Shown piece by piece: positions 1 to 7,790 of a DNA stretch of 48,205 nucleotides. The translations under genes were made by a program, and so were the position numbers. Where the stretch lies: the IMG/VR virus record IMGVR_UViG_3300025879_001397, positions 1-48,205 of that record, one strand, 5' to 3'. Under the pieces are notes generated by a model. It did no database searches and was not told where the DNA came from. It saw nothing but the letters and a program-made list of their open reading frames with translations. Position 1 is the first letter of the stretch, and every line of letters begins with the position of its first letter. The stretch comes from a virus.

Positions 1-72
1 ATCAAAGATTTCTCTGTTAACCTTATGGTGTATGATTTCGTTATCTTTGTTTCTAATACTTAAATAATTCAT
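1..72 (-). CDS. Partial hypothetical protein (5' end only)
   Basis: An ATG at 72 opens a frame of 24 codons (starting MNYLSIRNKDNEII) that runs off the left edge. It overlaps the end of the upstream gene by 20 nt in another frame, as is usual in this genome. Too little is visible to name it, and it could be a chance frame, but no other start follows the upstream stop before the window ends. Confidence 0.4.
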   Translation of the reverse strand, partial: MNYLSIRNKDNEIIHHKVNREIFD

Positions 73-412
73 AATTACTATTTTCAGTTTTGAACTTAAT
101 ATAATCATCTCGTTGTTCCACAATTTCGGTGATGGTTGTGGTTTGCCAAGTAAAGAATTGATTGAATGGAGACATCATTAAGGAAAGACCAGGCGCTGGT
201 AGTGGATGTGTTTTTTTGTATGTACCATCCGCATTCCACTCTAACCATTTAATATCTTTGGATTGTTTAAGTAATCCATCTCTTTCTCTGATGAGTTTCC
301 AATGAAATTCATTTTCAACGATTCCCAACAATTCAGCTTGTAACGGGTCTAATTGTAGGTTTCCATCTTCATCAAAGGAAACTACTAATTTTGGTTGTAC
401 TCCACCTATCAT
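53..412 (-). CDS. Hypothetical protein, 119 aa
   Basis: No recognised family. The protein is acidic to neutral with a Trp-rich stretch (FHWKLIRERDG, KWLEWNADG). I chose the ATG at 412 rather than the one at 445 because it overlaps the stop of the upstream glycosyltransferase as ATGA, the coupling arrangement seen repeatedly here. It is the last complete gene of the transcription unit that begins at the 3.74 kb promoter. Function unknown. Confidence 0.7.
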   Translation of the reverse strand: MIGGVQPKLVVSFDEDGNLQLDPLQAELLGIVENEFHWKLIRERDGLLKQSKDIKWLEWNADGTYKKTHPLPAPGLSLMMSPFNQFFTWQTTTITEIVEQRDDYIKFKTENSNYELFKY

Positions 413-1329
413 AAGTTTTCTTCCTTTAAATATATCGTTAACCAATCTGTAAGAACATCACCATTTGCAATTTCAAAAGATTCAAATGTAACTTTTTCAT
501 AATCTATTGCTCTTGATAATCCTAATTCAAAAATGGGTTTTGATAAATGTTCTTCTTTTTTAATTAAATCACCATAATATGTTTTCGATTGATATTGTAA
601 ATCAAATTCATCGGTTTCATATAATATATGTTTAGCAAATTTAGATGATAAGTGTCCAATCATCCAACTATGATGATTACCATTTTTTTGTAAAAAATAA
701 GAAACAGGTGGGCAATATACGTTGGTATCTGATGTATGGATATTTGTATCTGCTGCAAACTGAATTGGTGTGTTATTTTCAATCAATTTACTAGCACCCC
801 TCTTATTAATAATATATGAATGTGCAGCCCATTCGGTTGTTGGCATTTTCATCTTTTTTAAGATTTTAGTATCAATAGAATCATCATCTATCTGATTCAT
901 ATGTTTACTTACTTGTCCCAATTGAATCACATCCCAATCAATATTTTTAGTATCCTCTAAAAAATAATCATATGCAGGTGTATTTCCGATAAATGTTCTA
1001 AGAGCAGTATGTGTCAAACTTGCATCATCTTCCAATATCAATGCAGTTTCCATATCACTTTGTTTTAAAAAATCTTTGTAAATATTTTGATGTGATAATG
1101 CACATCCATATATTGATTTACTCAAAACTCCACTATAATCTCTATACTTAGAACTAATAGTACCATCTAACAAAAGTTGATTAATATCCAATGTATTACC
1201 ATCTATTGCACTTACCCATTCTATCTTATTTTCATCAAATCCAGCAGATAATAAATCATTCTTAATAGTATCTCTACGAATTGTTGCTGAATCTAAAGAT
1301 ATAATGTAAATTTTATCTACCCATTTCAT
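409..1329 (-). CDS. Glycosyltransferase family 25 (LPS galactosyltransferase-like)
   Basis: 306 aa. The N-terminus VDKIYIISLDSATIRRD matches the GT25 opening in which a Leu/Ile-rich strand precedes an S/D-x-x-x-R-R pattern. GCALSH (residues 75-80) and the acidic ILEDDA motif (98-103) are the family's acceptor-side and metal/nucleotide-sugar motifs. GT25 enzymes transfer galactose or glucose onto LPS or protein-linked glycans in the cytoplasm. The start overlaps the stop of the upstream 49-aa membrane gene as ATGA. Family assignment is firm; sugar and acceptor cannot be read from sequence. Confidence 0.88.
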   Translation of the reverse strand: MKWVDKIYIISLDSATIRRDTIKNDLLSAGFDENKIEWVSAIDGNTLDINQLLLDGTISSKYRDYSGVLSKSIYGCALSHQNIYKDFLKQSDMETALILEDDASLTHTALRTFIGNTPAYDYFLEDTKNIDWDVIQLGQVSKHMNQIDDDSIDTKILKKMKMPTTEWAAHSYIINKRGASKLIENNTPIQFAADTNIHTSDTNVYCPPVSYFLQKNGNHHSWMIGHLSSKFAKHILYETDEFDLQYQSKTYYGDLIKKEEHLSKPIFELGLSRAIDYEKVTFESFEIANGDVLTDWLTIYLKEENL

Positions 1330-1475
1330 AAACTATCTTCTTTACCTGATTCTCTTGCTAATACTAACCCTACACCAATCATCATACCACCCACAAATCC
1401 CCATAGGATTCCATTGAATTGTAAAAAATAGATACCTAATATTGAAATTAATAATGCATGTTTATAAGTACTCAT
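1326..1475 (-). CDS. Small two-helix membrane protein, 49 aa
   Basis: The frame from the ATG at 1475 encodes MSTYKHALLISILGIYFLQF, then a Gly-rich second hydrophobic segment (WGFVGGMMIGVGLVLA) and a short charged tail RESGKEDSL. Its TGA overlaps the ATG of the GT25 gene (ATGA), which argues for real translation and coupling. Two membrane spans are predicted by eye. It sits 3 nt downstream of another membrane protein gene. Function unknown. Confidence 0.72.
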   Translation of the reverse strand: MSTYKHALLISILGIYFLQFNGILWGFVGGMMIGVGLVLARESGKEDSL

Positions 1476-1478
1476 AAC

Positions 1479-1781
1479 CTAATAAAATTCGTTGTATAAA
1501 TAAAGTCCATATCCCAAAAGTAAGTTGAAATTAACTATTACTAAATTCCATTGCTTTGCTATCCATACTTGTGGTAGTGAAAGTACAGCTCCAACTAAGT
1601 AAGTCCATGCACCTAATGAATCATATTTTAGTAAATAAGGAGACATCATAATAAATGATGTACCCATATAACCCAAACGATTTCCCAATCGTTCTAATGG
1701 AGTCAGCTTTTTATCTAACACAAAAATTTTAAGTATCCTATTCAACATAGGATATTGTGTGGTATTTTTGGATTTACCCAT
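1479..1781 (-). CDS. Small multi-pass membrane protein, 100 aa
   Basis: A charged N-terminal third (MGKSKNTTQYPMLNRILKIF...KLTPLERLGNR) is followed by about three hydrophobic segments (roughly residues 37-51, 56-72, 78-97). The stretch LGAVLSLPQVWIAKQW faintly resembles the PQ-loop of SemiSWEET/PnuC-like transporters, but one short motif is not enough to call a transporter. It forms a membrane pair with the 49-aa protein immediately downstream. Confidence 0.72.
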   Translation of the reverse strand: MGKSKNTTQYPMLNRILKIFVLDKKLTPLERLGNRLGYMGTSFIMMSPYLLKYDSLGAWTYLVGAVLSLPQVWIAKQWNLVIVNFNLLLGYGLYLYNEFY

Positions 1782-1806
1782 ATCTTTATTGTTTAATTAT
1801 TAATTT

Positions 1807-1968
1807 TTACAGTTCACGTTGTTGGCTAACACCACATAAATTTAATTGCTCTTTATGGTATATTTTTGCATAAGCCTTTATGTCTGCTTTATGGCACTTA
1901 AACCAATGCTTATCACTATCGTCAACATACGTAAGTATTTTATCTAAAAACTTTTCACTTTCTGTCAT
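1807..1968 (-). CDS. Hypothetical protein, 53 aa
   Basis: Starts at the ATG at 1968, 3 nt after the stop of the 36-aa Cys-rich gene, and ends in TAA. Sequence begins MTESEKFLDKILTYVDDSDK and carries a WFKCHK...ICG-type pair of cysteines (FKCHK, NLCG). It fills what would otherwise be an unexplained gap in a tightly packed operon. No family recognised. Confidence 0.6.
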   Translation of the reverse strand: MTESEKFLDKILTYVDDSDKHWFKCHKADIKAYAKIYHKEQLNLCGVSQQREL

Positions 1969-1971
1969 ATC

Positions 1972-2082
1972 TTATATTTTACGTTTTGAATAATCACATA
2001 ATTTATGATAACCACATTGATAGCATAAACAATGGTTACCTAATATCCATCTTGCTAATTTAATTTTTAATCGTCTAATCAT
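1972..2082 (-). CDS. Tiny Cys-rich protein, 36 aa
   Basis: Encodes a basic N-terminal helix (MIRRLKIKLARWILG) and then a compact cysteine/histidine cluster HCLCYQCGYHKLC, enough ligands for one zinc ion. It lies 3 nt after the upstream gene's stop and 3 nt before the next start. A small zinc-binding host modulator is possible; no family is recognised. Confidence 0.6.
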   Translation of the reverse strand: MIRRLKIKLARWILGNHCLCYQCGYHKLCDYSKRKI

Positions 2083-2085
2083 AAC

Positions 2086-2301
2086 TTATTTCAATTTATA
2101 TTTCTTCGTATAACGTTCTATAAATGCTTCACCAACACCAATATCCAATATCTCATAGTTATGTGGGATAGCTGGTTTTCTTTTGTTAGCATCTATAATA
2201 TCATCCAATCTAATGGTACGGAATACTTCAAGATACACTTTACCATACTTTCGTTTTTTGTAGGTAACTACAACCGGTATTTGCTGATTTAGATTTCCCA
2301 T
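2086..2301 (-). CDS. Hypothetical protein, 71 aa
   Basis: Basic protein (MGNLNQQIPVVVTYKKRKYG...) with alternating hydrophobic strands early and a C-terminal helix FIERYTKKYKLK. It sits between neighbours with 1 and 3 nt spacing, so it is translated as part of the operon. No family recognised. The YLVD-type core of DUF4494 is absent, so I do not assign it there. Confidence 0.65.
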   Translation of the reverse strand: MGNLNQQIPVVVTYKKRKYGKVYLEVFRTIRLDDIIDANKRKPAIPHNYEILDIGVGEAFIERYTKKYKLK

Positions 2302-2302
2302 A

Positions 2303-2824
2303 TTAGTCCCACCATCTTTGAATATTATGTTCTATAAAATCCCATAAGAGTTTATGTGCTCTCTTTTGTTTATCAAATGAATGAATCATCATCTCTCTTC
2401 GAACCTCATCAATTTCTTTTTGATGTTGTTCATCAACTGCATTTTCGTTCCAAACTTTCATTTCATACAACTCTTCACCAGTTCGTTTAGATACTTCACC
2501 CACATCTACAAAATCATAGTGAGTTGTACCATATAATTTATCAATCTGAGCCATATACTCACTTGCATATTCCTCATCGTAAACTTTATCCATTAATCGG
2601 ATTGCTGTTCTTATTTTCTGAGCATTGATTGGAGCTGATAAGGTATGGGCTCTATCCGATTCTAAATGTTTAGCCTGTCTTTCCAATTGTTTTTTGAAAA
2701 GTTCAATAGAATATTTGTAATCAAAATCAAACCCATTCCAAATCATAGGTAGGAAATCAATCACTCGTTGAATCTGTCTATATTTTCTTCTAAAGAAGTA
2801 TGTAAAGTTATTCCAATAATCCAT
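2303..2824 (-). CDS. Hypothetical helical protein, 173 aa
   Basis: Mostly charged amphipathic helices (FKKQLERQAKHLESDRAH, EQHQKEIDEVRREMM), aromatic-rich N-terminus, no signal peptide. A soluble coiled-coil-prone protein of unknown role. Its start lies 17 nt inside the upstream gene, consistent with coupled translation. Confidence 0.68.
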   Translation of the reverse strand: MDYWNNFTYFFRRKYRQIQRVIDFLPMIWNGFDFDYKYSIELFKKQLERQAKHLESDRAHTLSAPINAQKIRTAIRLMDKVYDEEYASEYMAQIDKLYGTTHYDFVDVGEVSKRTGEELYEMKVWNENAVDEQHQKEIDEVRREMMIHSFDKQKRAHKLLWDFIEHNIQRWWD

Positions 2825-3146
2825 AAATCGAATTTAATATACCATAACCAATTAATATAATCAATACACCAATACATGCATATGCGATTATCTTACTCGA
2901 ATCTTCAATTTGTTTAGGATTCTTACCTTGAGTACTTCTATATTGTCTAAACTTCCCTTTTTCAGAATCCCATTCTTTGGTTCTACCTTTGAAAATATCT
3001 AAATTGTTGTATCTCTTCATTTTTTCTAATTTTGAATTTTCGATTTTGTTACCATTCTCATCACATACAGGTGCATCTAGTATTGAATAAATTATAAACA
3101 ATGCTGAAACTAAAAGGTAAAATCCGAAATATATTATTAATTCCAT
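2808..3146 (-). CDS. Two-span membrane protein with soluble loop, 112 aa
   Basis: An N-terminal transmembrane helix (residues 3-23, IIYFGFYLLVSALFIIYSIL) and a C-terminal one (about 88-108, AYACIGVLIILIGYGIL) flank a basic, glycine-poor loop of about 60 residues. Both ends are hydrophobic, so the loop probably faces one side of the inner membrane. Function unknown; a lysis accessory or superinfection-immunity role would be a guess. Confidence 0.7.
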   Translation of the reverse strand: MELIIYFGFYLLVSALFIIYSILDAPVCDENGNKIENSKLEKMKRYNNLDIFKGRTKEWDSEKGKFRQYRSTQGKNPKQIEDSSKIIAYACIGVLIILIGYGILNSIYGLLE

Positions 3147-3152
3147 TTATAT

Positions 3153-3362
3153 TTACAATTTACCTGCATCTAAGTTTCCATTATCAATATCATCAATAAG
3201 AAATTTAATTCTTTCTTTTGCGATATAAGGAGAATCTTCTTCTAATAATTCTTTAATCTGATTTAGGTTTTTGATAACCAATCTCTTTGAACACATAGGG
3301 TTTTTAACTTTAAATTCCCTACCTTCACTCAACCAATCTTTTACTGTATCTCTTAAACTCAT
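3153..3362 (-). CDS. Hypothetical protein, 69 aa
   Basis: Short charged, helix-rich protein (MSLRDTVKDWLSEGREFKVK...). 6 nt upstream of the next gene and 10 nt after the previous. No domain recognised. Confidence 0.62.
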   Translation of the reverse strand: MSLRDTVKDWLSEGREFKVKNPMCSKRLVIKNLNQIKELLEEDSPYIAKERIKFLIDDIDNGNLDAGKL

Positions 3363-3372
3363 AACTTATAAT

Positions 3373-3711
3373 TTATTTAGTGTATCCTACAAAATTAAAC
3401 TTAGGTTCTTTAATGAATCCTTTACTCACATAGTAATCCAAATCATCAGCCATCTGATAGTTTGGTAGGTATTCTAAATCACCACAAATACCTTCGTACA
3501 TAGAATCCAAATCAAATCCGAAACCATAACCAGTTCCAATTACTTTAGCGAATTTGTTCAATTCATCCATATCACCACCTTTGTATAGTTCTTCTAATGT
3601 ATCAGATAAACTAGCTTTGATTAGTTTAGCAACCAAATCATTGTGGTTATACATTTCCTTATTCCAAGGCTTAGTGATTTCGATTCCGTACTTAGTTCCA
3701 ATTACTTTCAT
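3373..3711 (-). CDS. Hypothetical protein, 112 aa, first gene of an operon
   Basis: Acidic protein with Tyr/Gly-rich centre (GTGYGFGFDLDSMYEGICGDL). No family recognised. It is the first gene after a clear promoter (-33 CAAA at 3767-3770 read in reverse, -7 box 3739-3746), and its 5' leader belongs to the shared GTAATTGA...AAACCCTAA family described separately. It heads the string of small genes running to the left edge. Confidence 0.7.
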   Translation of the reverse strand: MKVIGTKYGIEITKPWNKEMYNHNDLVAKLIKASLSDTLEELYKGGDMDELNKFAKVIGTGYGFGFDLDSMYEGICGDLEYLPNYQMADDLDYYVSKGFIKEPKFNFVGYTK

Positions 3712-3734
3712 ATCTTAGGGTTTTAATCAATTAC
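3712..3734 (-). promoter_or_regulatory. Shared 5' leader, compact form
   Basis: On the minus strand GTAATTGA begins exactly 4 nt after the -7 box and runs into TTAAAACCCTAAG, just before the ATG at 3711. The same two boxes, in the same place, occur in the leaders of the MoxR, VWA and two small genes at 13-16 kb. This copy lacks the GGGG..CCCC hairpin between the boxes. Confidence 0.6.
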
Positions 3735-3738
3735 AAGC

Positions 3739-3770
3739 CTAATATAAGAAAAATAATTGAATTAACCAAA
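3739..3770 (-). promoter_or_regulatory. Bacteroidota-type promoter
   Basis: Minus strand: TTTG (3770-3767), 20 bp, TATATTAG (3746-3739). Matches the TTTG-N~19-TAnnTTTG consensus of the Bacteroidota primary sigma factor, with A for T in the -7 box. The -33 box lies inside the 3' end of the dTDP-glucose dehydratase gene. Confidence 0.8.
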
Positions 3771-4664
3771 TTTTTCGGTAAGATATTTTTCTAAAGTTTT
3801 GGTGGTTAAGTTAAAGGTTTGTTTATAATACTCCAATTTTTCAGTATTAACAGTATATCTTCTATCATGCCCTAATCTATCTTCAGTATGATTATACTTA
3901 ACATCTTTATTCAATATATCACCAACCATAGTTATGATATCCTTATTAGTCCAACTATCCCCACTACCAATATTCCATATTCCGATTTGCGATATCATTA
4001 AATCGTAAATCAATTTAACATTATCTTCTACCCAAATCCATTCTCTAATTTGAGCTCCATCGCCATAAAGTGGAATTGGATTACCACTCTCAATAGAACG
4101 AGCTATTGTGGGTAGGAACTTTTCTTTATGTTGATGTACACCATAGTTGTTACAAGTTCTGGTGATTAGATATGGTAAACCAAATGTTCTACCAGCTGAT
4201 TCAACCAAATGGTCTGCTGATGCTTTGGTAGATGAATAATACGATGATGGTTGTAATGATGTTTGTTCGGTAGCAGATGCTAATCCTCTACTATCCATAT
4301 CACCATACACTTCATCAGTAGAAATCTGAATGAACTTCTTTAGATGTGGTATCTTATTTGCAACTTCCAACATATTAAATGTACCTTCAACATTTGTTTT
4401 CACAAAAGGTAATCCATTTGAAATGGAGTTATCCACATGAGATTCTGCTGCAAAGTTTACGATATAATCTGCGTATCCAATATCATCCAACGTAATATCA
4501 CAAATATCCCTTTGGATAAGTTCAACATCAGCCGGTATTGAGAATGGGTCAGCTGCATATGTTAATTTATCTATAACAACTATCTCACAATCAACATTCT
4601 TTCTTAGGTAGTTTACAAACGATGAGCCTATAAACCCACAACCACCAGTAACTATTACTCTCAT
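3762..4664 (-). CDS. rmlB: dTDP-glucose 4,6-dehydratase-like SDR
   Basis: 300 aa extended short-chain dehydrogenase. Visible motifs are the NAD-binding GGCGFIG (7-13), AAESHVD (72-78), the STDEVYGD segment (115-122) with the Asp-Glu pair typical of 4,6-dehydratases, and the catalytic YxxxK at Tyr143-Lys147. A late R-x-W motif (REWIWVEDN) and an NIGSG segment complete the RmlB pattern. It would turn dTDP-glucose into the 4-keto-6-deoxy sugar, the branch point for rhamnose and amino-deoxy sugars. It is slightly shorter than bacterial RmlB (about 350 aa). No RmlA, C or D was seen in the window, so the exact nucleotide sugar is inferred. Confidence 0.85.
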   Translation of the reverse strand: MRVIVTGGCGFIGSSFVNYLRKNVDCEIVVIDKLTYAADPFSIPADVELIQRDICDITLDDIGYADYIVNFAAESHVDNSISNGLPFVKTNVEGTFNMLEVANKIPHLKKFIQISTDEVYGDMDSRGLASATEQTSLQPSSYYSSTKASADHLVESAGRTFGLPYLITRTCNNYGVHQHKEKFLPTIARSIESGNPIPLYGDGAQIREWIWVEDNVKLIYDLMISQIGIWNIGSGDSWTNKDIITMVGDILNKDVKYNHTEDRLGHDRRYTVNTEKLEYYKQTFNLTTKTLEKYLTEKFG

Positions 4665-4870
4665 TTATTTGTTTTAAGTGTAACTAATCTATGTATTTTT
4701 TTAATTGCATCTTCTAATGATGTGGTTTGGAATTTAGGATGCCACCTACCCCAAACCCCAAATAGCCACTTATCATTCCACTCAACGATATAAACCGATT
4801 CTCCCCTTAATTCATGCTGAAGAATTCTATATCGTTTCATTTCTTTATTCCAACGTTTATCGCTTTTCAT
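4661..4870 (-). CDS. Hypothetical protein, 69 aa
   Basis: Basic, Trp-rich protein (VEWNDKWLFGVWGRWH...) ending in a short helix. Overlaps the next gene by 4 nt (ATGA) and the previous by 14 nt. Aromatic content suggests a small beta fold; no family recognised. Confidence 0.65.
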   Translation of the reverse strand: MKSDKRWNKEMKRYRILQHELRGESVYIVEWNDKWLFGVWGRWHPKFQTTSLEDAIKKIHRLVTLKTNK

Positions 4871-5411
4871 TATTTACGATTAATTTAATGATATCGTTAA
4901 CTGTATTTTCACCTACCTTTATGGTGTGATATGGTATGTTGTTATCAATTAAACTATTCATTATCACCTTATCCAATTCTTTGGATTCTTCTAAATTCTG
5001 ATATCTCTCATCATCATTATGCTTACCATCAGCTCTTTCTAATACTATATTGATATTATCGTACTGATTGAATATATCCAATACCATCGTATCAAACGTT
5101 TCACCATATAAATTTGATGGATAATCGGTACCCTTATAATAGTTACGATATGTTAAAGAGAGTAGGATAGGTGAATCCAATACAATGTAATCCACCTTTC
5201 CGTAACTCTTTACAATACCCCTATGTTGATTTGCAAGAACATAGAGTTGGTCTTGGATTGCTGAGTGGTTCTCATCCCATGCTAATAACTTAGGAAACTC
5301 ATAAGGTTGGTCACAATCAATGTGATTCTTTTTGAGTTTGTAAGTAATACCAGCAGCGATTGAGCTCTTACCCGCACCAGGTCCTCCAAATAAATTTATG
5401 ATTTTACTCAT
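4857..5411 (-). CDS. P-loop nucleotide kinase-like ATPase
   Basis: 184 aa. The N-terminus has a Walker A motif GGPGAGKSS (9-17) right after a strand INLF, and IVLDSP around 95-100 is a good Walker B. The size and layout match small P-loop kinases (NadR-like/AAA_28 group). The substrate cannot be read. It lies in an operon between a nucleotide-sugar epimerase and an RmlB-like gene, so a metabolic kinase is plausible. An alternative is a phage end-modifying kinase. Confidence 0.75.
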   Translation of the reverse strand: MSKIINLFGGPGAGKSSIAAGITYKLKKNHIDCDQPYEFPKLLAWDENHSAIQDQLYVLANQHRGIVKSYGKVDYIVLDSPILLSLTYRNYYKGTDYPSNLYGETFDTMVLDIFNQYDNINIVLERADGKHNDDERYQNLEESKELDKVIMNSLIDNNIPYHTIKVGENTVNDIIKLIVNNEKR

Positions 5412-6262
5412 TATAGTGATAGGATATATTCTTTCAATTTATCCGATGGTGCCCAATCCAATCTCTCTAAGGTATCATCATTCTCTCTTAGAGTTTGACG
5501 GTAGTTTCCAGCTACATCAGGTAGATGTACCTTTTCCAAACCATCGAATCGTTCGTTGAAGAATGAGAACACTTCATTGATTGAGTAGTTCATACCTGTA
5601 CCCAATTCCCAAGCATCTTCGTGCTTCTTATCACTTGTACCGATTTTGTAAAGTGCATCACAAATATCATCTACGTGTGTGAAATCTCTACGTTGTTCTC
5701 CATCTGAGATAATGGTAATTGGTTTACCTTCTTCAACTTGCTTTCTCCAAATTCCAATTACTGCTGCCCATTCTCCATCAACCAATTCGTTTGGTCCGTA
5801 TACATTGTAGAATCGTGCAATCTCAAAATCACAACCATAAGCAGTTCGGTACATCTTTAAGATATCCTCACCTAACTTCTTACAAGTTGCATATGGTGAT
5901 GTTTCAGGGTTACACCAACGAGATGATGAACCACTATAAACTACCTTCACATTGTTTTGTCTTGCCCATTCTGCAACAATCATTACACCATTGGTATCCA
6001 CTCTAAATGTTTCCATTGGGTCATCGAATGATGGTTGTATTCTTGCCAATGCTGCGAGGTGGTAAACTAAATCAAAGTTATCACCTTTCCAATATAAAAG
6101 AGATTCAATATCCCCATATACATAATTACAACCCTCAACCTCATACTCTTTCAATCCAGTTGATAAATCATCCAAAGATACCACATCGTGTCCTTCGGAT
6201 ACCAATTTCTTAATTAGATTTGAACCGATAAATCCATTACCGCCTGTTACTAAAATCTTCAT
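5411..6262 (-). CDS. NAD-dependent nucleotide-sugar epimerase/dehydratase
   Basis: 283 aa extended SDR with GGNGFIG (7-13), HLAALARI (68-75), a Ser-rich catalytic stretch (YSGSSSR, 109-115) and YxxxK at Tyr124-Lys128. FYNVYGP around 148-154 is the substrate-side motif shared with UDP-glucose 4-epimerases (GalE/WbpP group). First gene after the promoter at 6302-6333; the P-loop kinase follows with a 1-nt overlap. It likely acts on a UDP- or GDP-sugar for the phage's glycan genes; exact substrate unknown. Confidence 0.85.
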   Translation of the reverse strand: MKILVTGGNGFIGSNLIKKLVSEGHDVVSLDDLSTGLKEYEVEGCNYVYGDIESLLYWKGDNFDLVYHLAALARIQPSFDDPMETFRVDTNGVMIVAEWARQNNVKVVYSGSSSRWCNPETSPYATCKKLGEDILKMYRTAYGCDFEIARFYNVYGPNELVDGEWAAVIGIWRKQVEEGKPITIISDGEQRRDFTHVDDICDALYKIGTSDKKHEDAWELGTGMNYSINEVFSFFNERFDGLEKVHLPDVAGNYRQTLRENDDTLERLDWAPSDKLKEYILSL

Positions 6263-6301
6263 ATTATTTCTTTTATTTCATTTACAATAACCACTTAACT
6301 A

Positions 6302-6333
6302 CAAATATACGAAATTATTTTTATTTATACAAA
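6302..6333 (-). promoter_or_regulatory. Bacteroidota-type promoter
   Basis: Minus strand: TTTG (6333-6330), 20 bp, TATATTTG (6309-6302); perfect -7 consensus. Reads into the epimerase operon (6262 down to 3762). Its -33 half overlaps the last codons of the methyltransferase gene. Confidence 0.85.
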
Positions 6334-7640
6334 TAAATCCAATCCGAATGTTTACTATCTTTTATTTTCTGTCTTACCCTTTCCGATGATATCCCAAAGT
6401 ATTCACCAGCTTCTTTTAACGAATAGAACTCTATATCATTACATTTAATTATAGGATATTCCATTACAATCTCATATTCCCACATAGATTCCATATCTTC
6501 ATAAGTAATATCCCAACCATCTACTTTCTTCCAATGTCTATAAATTGGGTTGTTAGATTCAATTCTATTTCTACATTCCATTTCACTTAACTCACACAAC
6601 TTAGATATTTGTATTGGTGATTCAAATGGAATATTTCCCACAACATATTTTATTTTAGGTTTCGTTTCCTCACCAATGATTTGCCAATCCTTATACGATG
6701 ATTTGGTACTCCTACACCTTCTCTCTACTTCAGATGCTACTAATTTGTTTGGGTCTATATCAATTGCAGCATGGCGAAAAGTCAAGTATTTTGTACCATT
6801 TACTTGACACATTGGTTCACCACCTTTGATTTCCTCAGTTGCAATATCAGGGTTTCCTTTTACGAATACCAATACATTTTGATGTACTGATGGTATCTTA
6901 CGATTTCTATCAAAGTAAGTTTTACCAACTCGAGATGCTTGGTGTTGTGAATTAAAGAGAATCATATCGTTATAGAATGATAACCCATGCTTCTCACACA
7001 TTTGAATGGTTTTGTGAACTAATCCTCTATACTTTCCAATAGAATAATTTCCCGTAGTAGATGGTTCTCTAACTTCAGAAACCACAATGGCAAAGAAACG
7101 ATTGTTCTTTAATTTAATTGAGGATTGGTACAATATAGATTCTAAGGATTCATCAAACTGAGATTCACTCATTTGAGATAAATCACTTTTATTATCCGAA
7201 TACACTTCTAAATCATAATAAGGTGGACACGTAAATACAAAATCAAATTCATCCTCTAAACCAAATACTACCTTTTTAGAATCACCGAATATCCAATTTG
7301 GTTTATCTGATTGTTCTTTGTTGGCTAAGATTTGAGATTCAGATAAATCGATACCTGTATAACTTCTACCCATTTCCTCTGCTACGATTCCTCTAACCGA
7401 ACCTCCAGCAAATGGGTCTAATACACTTCCACCCTTTGGTGAAAACCAATCGTACATTACTTCACATAAAACCGGGTCAAATATAGAAACATTAGTAGAT
7501 GGATTATCCCAAAATATAGTTTTACTTTGGGTATCCTCTCTACCTAATTCCGATTGGATACCATAAGTAGTAATCCAATGTTCCTTACGCTTCTTCCACT
7601 CCTTTGTACGTGTATCTAAGACTGAAAATGGTGTTATCAT
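6321..7640 (-). CDS. DNA methyltransferase (adenine-N6 or cytosine-N4) with C-terminal HTH
   Basis: 439 aa. S-adenosylmethionine-binding motif I DPFAGG (75-80) is followed by the catalytic motif IV TCPPYYD (137-143), so the order is AdoMet motif then catalytic motif. The TCPPYY variant fits N4-cytosine or N6-adenine enzymes. The last 35 residues (SLKEAGEYFGISSERVRQKI) form a NUMOD1-like helix-turn-helix that probably reads DNA. No restriction endonuclease neighbour is present, so it is an orphan enzyme, likely protecting phage DNA. It is the only gene of its transcription unit. Confidence 0.88.
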   Translation of the reverse strand: MITPFSVLDTRTKEWKKRKEHWITTYGIQSELGREDTQSKTIFWDNPSTNVSIFDPVLCEVMYDWFSPKGGSVLDPFAGGSVRGIVAEEMGRSYTGIDLSESQILANKEQSDKPNWIFGDSKKVVFGLEDEFDFVFTCPPYYDLEVYSDNKSDLSQMSESQFDESLESILYQSSIKLKNNRFFAIVVSEVREPSTTGNYSIGKYRGLVHKTIQMCEKHGLSFYNDMILFNSQHQASRVGKTYFDRNRKIPSVHQNVLVFVKGNPDIATEEIKGGEPMCQVNGTKYLTFRHAAIDIDPNKLVASEVERRCRSTKSSYKDWQIIGEETKPKIKYVVGNIPFESPIQISKLCELSEMECRNRIESNNPIYRHWKKVDGWDITYEDMESMWEYEIVMEYPIIKCNDIEFYSLKEAGEYFGISSERVRQKIKDSKHSDWIYLYK

Positions 7641-7663
7641 TTATAACTTTTTGTTTGTAAATA

Positions 7664-7695
7664 CAAATATACGAAAAAAGGTTGGATATACCAAC
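7664..7695 (-). promoter_or_regulatory. Promoter overlapping a terminator hairpin
   Basis: Minus strand: GTTG (7695-7692), 20 bp, TATATTTG (7671-7664), reading into the methyltransferase gene. The -33 box is part of the first arm of the hairpin at 7676-7700. Confidence 0.8.
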
Positions 7696-7700
7696 CTTTT
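7676..7700 (-). terminator. Intrinsic terminator fused to the next promoter
   Basis: Perfect 10-bp inverted repeat AAAAGGTTGG / CCAACCTTTT with a 5-nt loop. On the minus strand the second arm runs into a T tract (CCAACCTTTTTTCG), the form of an intrinsic terminator for the 7.7-9.5 kb unit. The same design recurs at 23190-23214 and 46674-46698. Confidence 0.75.
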
Positions 7701-7713
7701 CTTTAATTATTTT

Positions 7714-7779
7714 TTACTCATCATTTGTGGTGAACCACACAAAAAGAGCTAACACCACAAAAAATACAACTCCCCACAT
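7714..7779 (-). CDS. Very small membrane peptide, 21 aa
   Basis: ATG at 7779, TAA at 7714; encodes a single hydrophobic helix (WGVVFFVVLALFVWF) with a TTNDE tail. It sits between the secreted nuclease gene and the terminator hairpin. Real translation is not certain because there is no overlap with a neighbour and no clear ribosome binding site, but the composition is that of a one-span membrane peptide. Confidence 0.4.
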   Translation of the reverse strand: MWGVVFFVVLALFVWFTTNDE

Positions 7780-7790
7780 AACTATAAGTA

